Below, in pieces: positions 18,747 to 26,100 of a stretch of DNA of 64,000 nucleotides. The translations under genes were made by a program, and so were the position numbers. The notes below the pieces were generated by a model. It ran no database searches. It saw nothing but the letters and a program-made list of their open reading frames with translations, and was not told the DNA's origin. The DNA lies in assembly GCA_003225315.1 (NCBI GenBank), contig QHZD01000030.1, positions 1-64,000 on the forward strand, read 5' to 3'. Within the stretch, counting starts at the first letter, position 1. Each line of letters opens with the position of its first letter. Source of the stretch: Acidobacteriota bacterium (GTDB taxonomy: Bacteria; Acidobacteriota; Terriglobia; Acidiferrales; UBA7541).

Positions 18747-21128
18747 ATGGAGCGTCGAAAGTTCTTGAAGGATCTCGCCGTGGTGGCTGCGGCCACTCGC
18801 TGTTTGCCGGACGCTGTCAAATCCGGCGAGCATTCGGGAGAGGCGCCGGATCTCGCCACAGCTTTCGAGGCGGGCGCGACTTCACGAGCCGGCCTGGATA
18901 TCGAAGGTCACACGCAGATTTCCGAATTCAAAACGGATGTGACGATATGGAAGGTATACGAAGACCTGCGGACTCGCGAGGGTGCGATCACCTTTGTTTC
19001 TTCGAACGGTCGAGTCCGCGCACTCGGTAAGAGCGCAGAGGCTTCTTTCCCGGAGGCCGACCCGGCTTATCTTGGATTGGACTTGAAAGACATCGGTACA
19101 ACGGGTGCGGATCTTCTGGCGGAGCGCCTTCTTGCAAGTGGGGGCGATCCCGATCCGGTGAAGGTGATGTCAGCTGCTCCGCCTCTTGGATCGTCCTCGC
19201 CCGAGCGCTCAGGTTGGAGGCTGCCCTGGGACACGATCGTGGGGACGAAAGAGTGTTTTGACACGATGCCGGTGTTCCCATCAGGGGGCACGAGAACCTA
19301 CCATCCAGTGCAATACTTCCCCGAACTTACGAACCAAGCGGCCCGAAAACGATTCGATGGACTTATTGGCGGCTGGATGCCTGCGGTGCGAAAAGTGGTG
19401 GCACTTTCCGAAACTGCCTACGATGAAGTCGTGGTGTTCGGTGATGTACAGGCGCGCGACAAGTTCATCGTCCAGACGTGGCATCGCACAGCGCGCGTTG
19501 AGAACGGCAAGATCACAAAAGTCGTTTACGGCCACAGCTATCCGGGCTTCCCTCCGCGGCGCAAGGACCCCAGCCCTGAACAGTTCTACCGCGCGCTAGC
19601 GGCGTTTACCGGCTACTGGGAGAAGTTGCTGAGCGATTTCTCACCGGCTTCCGTTCCCGACAATGACTGGATCGACATGTCCAAGCACGCATTTGCCAAG
19701 GAGCTTATGGTGCGGCCTGGAGGCGTGTATCCGAAATACGGGGCCGTAGACCGCGATTACTACGGCTCAGAGTACGACGGGTTCCAGGACATCTTTACGA
19801 TGAGTGTTTACGCGAATCTCGAATGGGGCCGCTTCGAGATGGCACGAGCCGTTATCAACAACTTCTTCACAGATTTCGTGGACGCCAAGGGCATGAACAA
19901 TATGCGCGGACCTGAAATCGCACAGTTTGGCATGACGCTTTCGCTCCTCGCACGATACTTCAGCTATACGGGGGACAGCAGCTTGTTGCTGCGACATCAG
20001 GGCAAGATCGAAGCGACGGCGGGTTTGCTGGTGGAGCTTCACGAGGAAAGCCTGCGTTTGCCCCAGGACGATCCCGGCTACGGATTGATCCACGGCTGGA
20101 GCGAGTCGGATTCTTGCCTGGCCCCGAAACCCATGACTTGGTGGCTGCCTTATTTCGCCAACAACGCGTATTCGGCGAGGGGGCTAAAGGATATCGCTCA
20201 AGCGTGGAGCGACATTGGCCGATCGAAGCCCTCTCCAGCAATGGAAAAGATGGCCGTCGATTGGCTGAAGCGCAGCAAGGTACTGCAAGACGCGCTTGTT
20301 GCGAGCATGGAAAAGAACGTACGAAGCGATATGCATCCTCCCTACATTGGGCCGTTCCCCGGAACCACCATGACGTTTTGGGAATCGATGCAGAAAGAAA
20401 GGCCGAGCCCCCAACAGTGGGTGCACCGCGCCTATGCCGAGTTATTGCAGGCCGACATGCTGCCTGCCAAGCTGGCCAACATAGTGATCGACTGCTTGCG
20501 CGCGTACGGTGCCACGACGCTCGGAGTCGTTGCCAACGTAGAACGGCCGCATCCTGAAGGCCGCGACATTTTGGGTTTCATTTCCTACGGCTACGCGCAG
20601 ATGCTGCTGCGGTTGGATCGCGTTGAAGAATACCTGTTGTTCCTCTATTCCCATCGATACCACGACCACACTAGGGGGAGTTGGACTGCTGGAGAAGTGG
20701 CTGGCATTGATGGCAACAGCGCGCTGTTTTGCATTCCCGCGCAGCAAACCATTCCGCTGTTGATTCGCTGGATGCTGGTTCTCGAAGACTCCGATGAAGA
20801 AAAGCTGTATTTTGCAAGGGGCGTTCCGTGTGAATGGGTTGTCAGCGGGAAGGAGATTCGAATTGATCGAGCGCCGACGCGCTGGGGCAGAGTCAGCTTC
20901 AAACTGGTGGCGATGCCTGCGGCGAAAAGCATCGCTGCTTCCATCGGGCTATCCCGCTCTGGGTCGCCCAAAGAAGTGCACGTAAGACTGCGCCTGCCCG
21001 CACAGAACAAGTTGCTGAAAGTCAAAGTCAACGGCCGGACTGCGACTCTGCGCGGCCCTCGCAATGACACGGTCATCATCCAAACGCGGAACGGGAATCG
21101 ATTCGAGGTTGTTGGCGAGTTCAGCTGA
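18747..21128 (+). CDS. Tat-exported (alpha/alpha)-barrel hydrolase, family not recognised
   Basis: A 793-residue protein starting MERRKFLKDLAVVAAATRC, a twin-arginine-type signal. The body is helix-rich, with repeated W/Y/D/G motifs between residues about 300 and 650 (for example DRDYYGSEYDGFQD, NNMRGPEIAQFG, GLIHGWSESDSC) typical of six-hairpin glycosidase-like folds. It is followed by a C-terminal beta domain of about 100 residues (WVVSGKEIRIDRAPTRWG...), a common arrangement in GH families acting on plant polysaccharides. The specific family and catalytic acids cannot be assigned by eye. It lies 130 bases after the GntR gene in the same direction, and convergent with the GH127-type gene. 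GGAAG sits 9 bases before the ATG. Confidence 0.6.
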   Translation: MERRKFLKDLAVVAAATRCLPDAVKSGEHSGEAPDLATAFEAGATSRAGLDIEGHTQISEFKTDVTIWKVYEDLRTREGAITFVSSNGRVRALGKSAEASFPEADPAYLGLDLKDIGTTGADLLAERLLASGGDPDPVKVMSAAPPLGSSSPERSGWRLPWDTIVGTKECFDTMPVFPSGGTRTYHPVQYFPELTNQAARKRFDGLIGGWMPAVRKVVALSETAYDEVVVFGDVQARDKFIVQTWHRTARVENGKITKVVYGHSYPGFPPRRKDPSPEQFYRALAAFTGYWEKLLSDFSPASVPDNDWIDMSKHAFAKELMVRPGGVYPKYGAVDRDYYGSEYDGFQDIFTMSVYANLEWGRFEMARAVINNFFTDFVDAKGMNNMRGPEIAQFGMTLSLLARYFSYTGDSSLLLRHQGKIEATAGLLVELHEESLRLPQDDPGYGLIHGWSESDSCLAPKPMTWWLPYFANNAYSARGLKDIAQAWSDIGRSKPSPAMEKMAVDWLKRSKVLQDALVASMEKNVRSDMHPPYIGPFPGTTMTFWESMQKERPSPQQWVHRAYAELLQADMLPAKLANIVIDCLRAYGATTLGVVANVERPHPEGRDILGFISYGYAQMLLRLDRVEEYLLFLYSHRYHDHTRGSWTAGEVAGIDGNSALFCIPAQQTIPLLIRWMLVLEDSDEEKLYFARGVPCEWVVSGKEIRIDRAPTRWGRVSFKLVAMPAAKSIAASIGLSRSGSPKEVHVRLRLPAQNKLLKVKVNGRTATLRGPRNDTVIIQTRNGNRFEVVGEFS

Positions 21129-21446
21129 GTTGAACGGCGCTGTCTGTTCCAAATGGAATCGCTTCGCCGCCTAAGTTCGTTGGAGGACAGCTTCGTTTCC
21201 ACTGGAGGAGTCCATTGCTGGCCTCTCCAACTTGGCGAATTCTCAGATCGCTCTGGGTTACTTCTTTGTTGGAAAGCAAACCGGGGAACGCAGCTCGATG
21301 CTCAGGAAAAGGACGCCGGCTTGGTCCGCAAAACCCTTCTGTCCGTCGGAGCGCCGAGGGAGACTAGGCAACACAATTCAGGCGATCCTCATCGAATCAT
21401 GTTCAGGTTGCAAGACGGGAACACCTCGCACGACGAACTCTTTCCT
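21129..21446. other. convergent intergenic region
   Basis: 318 bases between two convergent genes. No ribosome-bound coding frame, tRNA or clear stem plus T-tract was found. Small open frames on the plus strand lack ribosome sites. Nothing further is seen. Confidence 0.5.
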
Positions 21447-23843
21447 CTAGCGCGCGGAGTCAGCGCGGATCATTCGAATGCCGAACACGCCTGAAATTTC
21501 GTTTCCGTCGGCAGCTTCGAAGCGTACTGTTACTTTCTGCTTTCCCTCAACCAACTGAGGCGGTAGAGCGTATTCGACGTCAAAGAAGCGAATATCCTGT
21601 TCCGGACTGCGCCGTTCCGTTGCTTGCTGCCCCACTTTCGTACCGTCCACCAGAACGTCGAACGTCCCATTCCGGCGGGCTTCATTGCTGTAAGTTACGA
21701 TCAAAGTCATCGGATGGGCGGTATCGACGGGAAGGTCCAAAGAGAACCACTTCGACCCGCGTCGCCCATAATGCCCCAGCAATTGGATCGGGGAGGTGTC
21801 TTCTCCCTCCTGGTTGAAATCGCGTTCCGTCTGCATTTGGCCGGGCTGCGCAAAGGCCACGGTCGATGCTTCCAGTTTCTTTTTTCTTTCTTCTTCAGCA
21901 ACGTAGGCCTCGGATTTCTTCTTCCATTCCTGCGGCGTGAATACGTCCCAGTAAATAGCGTATCTACGTCGCGGCAATTGATAAAAGGGGAGAAAATCGA
22001 TATCCGAGGTCAATCCCACTCCTGAGGTGCGGAACATCCCGGGTTTGCCGGTCACGGGTTTTAGCCAATTTTCCACCGGTAGTGCCGCAGCGACCAACAC
22101 AGGTGCCTGTGATTCCGCGCTTCGCTCCGGGCCTCGTCTTCTCTCTTGTTCCTGCCCTAGATCTCCGGCCAGAACCAGCGGGCCCCACATCAAGGCAAGA
22201 CGATTTGGATTGTCGGGCAAGGGTTCCGTTCGGAGAGTTTTCGGCAACACTAACTCCACGCTGTCCCCTTTTTTCCACGTGCGATCAATCTCGACGTACG
22301 AATCGGCTCTTGGAAGATTCGCCAGCGATTTGCCGTTCACCTTCACGCTAAAGCCTGTGCCGGCCCAGTAGGGCCGCCGCAGCGCCAACGTAAATTTCTT
22401 CGGCGTATCTGAAGTGATTTGCAGCGAAGCGAACTGGCCGTCAGGGAAGTCCGTGCTCATTTTCAGTTTCACATTTGCCGATTGCCAGTTCGCGGTCGAC
22501 GGAGCATATAGGCTTACCCAAAGCTTGTCTCCGGATTCGTAATAGATTCCGTACGCGTGGAGCGCATGACTCTCCATACCGGAACCAACACAGCAGGTAA
22601 AGTCTTCGTACTTGTCTTGGTATTCGTGCTGGACGCCGCGGCCAACCGGCACCATGTAGCAGACCCGGCCGTCGTTTGGATCCTGGGACGCAAGAATGTG
22701 GTTGAACAAGGCCCGTTCATGGAAGTCCGCGTAGCGGATGTCAGGTTCGACGGAGAACAAAGCGCGGGCCATCTTGATCATGTTGTAGACGTCGCAGGTT
22801 TCCGCGGTGCGTCCGTCAATCATGTTATCTAGCTTGTCTGGCGGACCGAGATACTCGTTCTTGCCGTGGCCCCCCGTCGCGAAGCTATGGTGCAGCGCAA
22901 CCTGGTCCCAGAAAAATGTCGCGGCTCTGTAATCTGCTTCATCGCCCGTATAAATGTAGCGCACGAGGGACCCCAGAAGCTTGGGAACTTGGGTGTTGCC
23001 GTGTTTGCCGGAAAGTATGTCCTTGCCGACAGCAAGCGGATCGACAATGGCGCGATGTTGAAATTTGCGGGAAAGCGCCAACCATCGAGCATCGCCGGTG
23101 TCCGCGTAGAGGTCGGCGGCCACTTCGTTCATGCCACCGAATTCCGTAGCAAGCATCTTCTGAATCTGTTCCTCGTCCAATCTTGCGAGAATACTCTCAG
23201 CCCAGCCGGCGAACTTAATCTCTACTTCCAAGGCCTCGCGGTTGCCCGAGTAACGGTAGGCATCGCGTAGCCCGGCAAATATTTTGTGTTCGACGTACCA
23301 TGGAGACCAAAGCCCATTCAGATCGAAACCCCCTGACCGTATGATGCCTCGGCACAATTCTTCAAAATGGATCTTTCCATCAACGCCGTCTTTGTCCATG
23401 AGGGCACCCAGGTAACCATCGCCCTGCTTTTCTTGAATTTCTTTGAGCTCCTTCACGATGTAGTCGGCGCGTTCCTTGAAGCGCGCGTCATCCGTCGCAG
23501 CCCACATGAGGCTCACAGCGGACAGGTAGTGTCCTGCAATGTGACCCGTGAGTTGCCGACCCGGGCCGTCCCATCCACCGTAACCTTTCGCTTTAGGTTC
23601 CAAGCCGGCGCGCTGACGTAGGAAAGCCAGCATCCGGTCGGGTTCTAGCTCGAGGAGATATTTGGCGTCCAGTTCTTGCGCAACCTTGAGAGGTCCACCC
23701 AGCAAACGCACGTCACTTAGAGGAAGAGGGCGGGCCTTCACAATTCTGTTCTTGGAGATTTGAGCAGGATTCCGCGCTTGCGCGAGAGCACTCACCTGAA
23801 AACAAAGACTCATTGCCAGAAGGACAGGAAGTAATCTTCTCAC
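21447..23843 (-). CDS. GH127-type beta-L-arabinofuranosidase (DUF1680 family), exported
   Basis: A 798-residue glycosidase with an N-terminal signal peptide. The GTG at 23843 is chosen because GGAGG lies 5 bases upstream; a GTG four codons earlier is possible. The (alpha/alpha)6 barrel carries the family metal/nucleophile set: Glu348 and Cys350 in AETCDVYNM, and Cys417-Cys418 in FTCCVGSGMES. These match the Glu-Cys-Cys-Cys zinc site of Bifidobacterium HypBA1, where the second-last Cys is the nucleophile. GGHGKNEYLG upstream probably supplies the acid/base Glu. In characterised members the substrates are beta-L-arabinofuranosides such as those on hydroxyproline-rich plant glycoproteins. A C-terminal beta domain extends to about residue 790. 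Operator D covers its promoter, placing it in the same regulon as the receptors. Confidence 0.85.
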   Translation of the reverse strand: MRRLLPVLLAMSLCFQVSALAQARNPAQISKNRIVKARPLPLSDVRLLGGPLKVAQELDAKYLLELEPDRMLAFLRQRAGLEPKAKGYGGWDGPGRQLTGHIAGHYLSAVSLMWAATDDARFKERADYIVKELKEIQEKQGDGYLGALMDKDGVDGKIHFEELCRGIIRSGGFDLNGLWSPWYVEHKIFAGLRDAYRYSGNREALEVEIKFAGWAESILARLDEEQIQKMLATEFGGMNEVAADLYADTGDARWLALSRKFQHRAIVDPLAVGKDILSGKHGNTQVPKLLGSLVRYIYTGDEADYRAATFFWDQVALHHSFATGGHGKNEYLGPPDKLDNMIDGRTAETCDVYNMIKMARALFSVEPDIRYADFHERALFNHILASQDPNDGRVCYMVPVGRGVQHEYQDKYEDFTCCVGSGMESHALHAYGIYYESGDKLWVSLYAPSTANWQSANVKLKMSTDFPDGQFASLQITSDTPKKFTLALRRPYWAGTGFSVKVNGKSLANLPRADSYVEIDRTWKKGDSVELVLPKTLRTEPLPDNPNRLALMWGPLVLAGDLGQEQERRRGPERSAESQAPVLVAAALPVENWLKPVTGKPGMFRTSGVGLTSDIDFLPFYQLPRRRYAIYWDVFTPQEWKKKSEAYVAEEERKKKLEASTVAFAQPGQMQTERDFNQEGEDTSPIQLLGHYGRRGSKWFSLDLPVDTAHPMTLIVTYSNEARRNGTFDVLVDGTKVGQQATERRSPEQDIRFFDVEYALPPQLVEGKQKVTVRFEAADGNEISGVFGIRMIRADSAR

Positions 23844-23862
23844 AGAGGCCTCCACAGCAATT

Positions 23863-23877
23863 TGAATATATTATACA
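23863..23877 (-). promoter_or_regulatory. predicted GntR operator D over the -10 box of the GH127 gene
   Basis: Gene-strand TGTATAATATATTCA matches the other three sites at 11 invariant positions. It contains a perfect TATAAT (23875-23870), which predicts a start near 23863 and a leader of about 20 bases. No strong -35 is visible 17 bases upstream, so an activator or extended contact may be needed. Confidence 0.6.
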
Positions 23878-24017
23878 ATATCAATCCTGGCCAAATTTAA
23901 GTGGTTGCGTTGGTCTATTCGTTTTGGAAATGTACAAGGTCTAGGCAACACTTGCGATCGAGCTGACTGCAAGATACTAGAACCTTCTATCGTTCGCGAT
24001 CGGCACGGAGGCTACAG

Positions 24018-24947
24018 GTGGGTATCATGCGGAGCTTCTTTCTGACGTGCTCGCAGAGTCGATGGCTGCGCGAGCAAGCACCTCGCTATGGGTTCGTGCG
24101 ACGGACCGTGTCCCGATTCATGCCCGGGGAAACAGTATCTGATGCTCTCGCCGCCGCTGTTGAGCTTCGCGAGCAGTCGATCGGGACGGTCTTCACGCAG
24201 CTAGGAGAAAACGTTTCCGATCCCACTGAAGCGGAACAAGTTACCGTCCATTATCTCGATGTGCTGGACCGTATTCGTTCCCAAGGATTGCACACGGAAG
24301 TGTCGGTGAAGTTGACTCAGCTTGGTTTGGACCTCGACCCAGAGCTCTGCTACAAGAATCTTGCGAGGGTCATCGAACACGCGGGAACGCGAAGTGTTGT
24401 CTGGATTGACATGGAGGCAAGCCACTACGTCGATCCGACGTTGACATTGTATCGTCGCGCCAAGTTGGCATACCCGAATGTTGGCGTCTGCTTGCAGGCA
24501 TACCTCTTCCGCACAGCTCAAGACTTGGCATCCTTGGTTCCACTCGGAGCTGCGATTCGCCTCGTCAAGGGCGCCTACAACGAGTCGCCGGAGGTGGCTT
24601 TCCCGCGTAAAAAGGATGTCGATGAGAACTACTTTGCGTTGGCCAAGCAGTTGTTGGGGGACGAAGCGAGAGCCAGGGGTGTGCGCGCGGCAATGGCCAC
24701 TCATGATCAGAAACTCATTCACCGCATCACGGAGTTTGCAGCGTCCCGGGAAGTAAGTAAGGATTGCTTGGAATTTCAGATGCTGTATGGCATTCAACGG
24801 GGCGAACAGCGTCGACTGGCCCAAGAGGGATGGAATTCAATTGTCCTAGTTGCATACGGCAGTTTCTGGTTTCCGTGGTTCATGAGGCGCTTGGCGGAAC
24901 GTCCCGCCAACGCTGTCTTCGTCATTCGCAACCTGCTAGCGACGTGA
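24018..24947 (+). CDS. proline dehydrogenase, monofunctional
   Basis: 309 residues, the usual size for stand-alone FAD-dependent proline dehydrogenase, which oxidises L-proline to pyrroline-5-carboxylate. Family motifs are present: SVKLTQLGLDLD, RLVKGAYNE, EFQMLYGI and the C-terminal MRRLAERPAN substrate-binding helix. There is no fused P5C dehydrogenase domain and no separate one in the window. GTG at 24018 follows GGAGG by 6 bases; an ATG three codons later is an alternative. It is divergent from the GH127-type gene and belongs by position to the peptidase/glycosidase locus, where it would consume released proline. No GntR-type operator was found in its upstream region. Confidence 0.9.
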   Translation: MGIMRSFFLTCSQSRWLREQAPRYGFVRRTVSRFMPGETVSDALAAAVELREQSIGTVFTQLGENVSDPTEAEQVTVHYLDVLDRIRSQGLHTEVSVKLTQLGLDLDPELCYKNLARVIEHAGTRSVVWIDMEASHYVDPTLTLYRRAKLAYPNVGVCLQAYLFRTAQDLASLVPLGAAIRLVKGAYNESPEVAFPRKKDVDENYFALAKQLLGDEARARGVRAAMATHDQKLIHRITEFAASREVSKDCLEFQMLYGIQRGEQRRLAQEGWNSIVLVAYGSFWFPWFMRRLAERPANAVFVIRNLLAT

Positions 24948-25020
24948 GGCCAGCGTTGCAGAAAGGTCAGTCAACTGCGCTCATGATGCACTCCTCCAGC
25001 CCATACAGCCAGATCGGACG

Positions 25021-25049
25021 AGAGCATTCGGCTGCTAACCGAATGCTCT
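25021..25049. repeat. 11-bp perfect hairpin with 7-base loop
   Basis: AGAGCATTCGG and CCGAATGCTCT pair perfectly around CTGCTAA. The loop has the form of a tRNA anticodon loop (GCT, Ser), but no D-arm, T-arm or acceptor surrounds it. Only a short T-run (25063-25067) lies 13 bases further on, so it is at best a weak terminator for the proline dehydrogenase gene. Confidence 0.5.
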
Positions 25050-25153
25050 AGCCGTGTCGGGATTTTTGGGAGCAAACTTGGAGCAGCATACAGCATAAGG
25101 ATGGCTCGGAACTCGTAAGCGCAACCGAAGCAACGACTTAGATTGAATTTTCG

Positions 25154-25197
25154 TCCGCTTAGAAGGCAGACGCTCTATCCAACTGAGCTACGGGCGC
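25154..25197 (-). pseudogene. truncated tRNA-Arg (anticodon TCT), 5' portion only
   Basis: Reading the minus strand from 25197: acceptor 5' strand GCGCCCG, a normal D-arm (GCTC/GAGC with AGTTGGATA), and an anticodon stem TCTGC/GCGGA around CTTCTAA (anticodon TCT, Arg). After that the sequence becomes AT-rich and unrelated. No variable loop, T-arm or CGGGCGC acceptor strand follows within 200 bases. It therefore cannot make a functional tRNA. It is probably a relic of recombination or element integration at a tRNA-Arg gene. Confidence 0.75.
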
Positions 25198-25313
25198 ACA
25201 GCTAACGACCATGTGTAGTTTAGTGCCTTTGTTGAGCCAATCGCAACGCCCAGGTTGCAAAGCAAACGCCCAATGTTGGCGGTGAAGTACCGAGCGGACT
25301 GAGATCGGTGAAT

Positions 25314-26060
25314 TCAACGTCCTCGCGATGCGCTTGCAAGTACAGTTTCGTGTTCGTGGCTCACGCTGGAAATGTTATCGAGCACGGCGCGGAAGATGTG
25401 CATCCGGTAGTAGACGTAGACGAAATATATCACCGGCATGACGAGCAAGGCTACGCCCAAATTGACGCCATTGGCGCCGTAGCTTGCGGCGCTGGCCAGA
25501 CCAGCTACGGCCGCGCCCACAAGGAAGTACGGGAACGTCCATTCGTAGCAAGAGGACCATATCTCTCTGAGGGAGCGTCCTTCAGCCAAAGAAACGACGA
25601 GCGAGACGAGCCCGGTGTTCAGCGTCATGTATACGCAGGCTCCCAGAACCATCATCACTGCCATTGAATTCAAAGCGAGCATCGTGGGAATAGTGTGCGA
25701 AGTCCAGAATGCCGCCGCGGTACAAATCGTCAGACATGTCGCGTTAAAAAGCACTTGCACAGGCTTCGGCCGCGTCTGCGTCTTCCAAAGGGATTGCACG
25801 AGCGCCCCGCCGAGGCCGATCAATACTGTCTCGCCAAAACTGAACAACGCGATGCCGGTGAGAATGAATACGAAGTTTATGGAGATCGTGGTTTTAAAGC
25901 CCGGCAGGCGAATCTTCATGGCTGAGGCCACCATCGCCAGCCCAAAGAACAAGAGGAAGCGGGTGAAGTTTTCCGAATTCCATCGGTAAGCTGCGACAGT
26001 CAGCACGGCAACAGCAACTGCGGCGATCATTGCGATGTAGGCTTTGGCTAGGCTTGGCAT
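25314..26060 (-). CDS. integral membrane sensor-like protein, paralogue of the HD-GYP protein's N-terminus
   Basis: About 248 residues with seven to eight hydrophobic segments and no enzymatic domain. The ATG at 26060 has GAGGAGGAA upstream. Sequence and order of motifs (KIRLPGFKTTISINFVFILTGI, ALVQSLWKTQTRPKPVQVLFN, a later EGRSLREIWSSCYEWTFPYFLVG) closely parallel residues about 60-240 of the HD-GYP/GGDEF protein at 28349 (KVNLPGIKATMSANFLFILVGI, LVQTLWHAQPRPRPIQWLFN, EGRNPVHVWKECYLWAFPYYLLG). It is therefore a stand-alone copy of that membrane sensory module. It starts 40 bases after the S8 protease stop and is probably co-transcribed with it. Function unknown; perhaps a sensor or scaffold. 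Confidence 0.8.
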   Translation of the reverse strand: MPSLAKAYIAMIAAVAVAVLTVAAYRWNSENFTRFLLFFGLAMVASAMKIRLPGFKTTISINFVFILTGIALFSFGETVLIGLGGALVQSLWKTQTRPKPVQVLFNATCLTICTAAAFWTSHTIPTMLALNSMAVMMVLGACVYMTLNTGLVSLVVSLAEGRSLREIWSSCYEWTFPYFLVGAAVAGLASAASYGANGVNLGVALLVMPVIYFVYVYYRMHIFRAVLDNISSVSHEHETVLASASRGR

Positions 26061-26100
26061 TTTCTGTGTTCCTCCTCTCATCTCTTGCGCCTATACCTGC

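Larger units (their letters stand above)
24948..25313. other. intergenic region with hairpin and truncated tRNA
   Basis: 366 bases without a protein gene. It contains an 11-bp perfect hairpin (25021-25049) and a tRNA-Arg fragment (25154-25197), described separately. Change of gene function on either side and a broken tRNA suggest a recombination junction. Confidence 0.55.

Noticed and set aside
24018-24947. Proline dehydrogenase as part of a full PutA
   Set aside because: The protein ends after the MRRLAERPAN helix at 309 residues, and no P5C dehydrogenase domain or gene is found in the window. The aldehyde dehydrogenase at 53129 is of the ALDH6 type.
25064-25077. 14-base sequence TTTTGGGAGCAAAC repeated at 35578-35591
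   Set aside because: In 64 kb on two strands several shared 14-mers are expected by chance, and the contexts differ. Not taken as an attachment-site pair.
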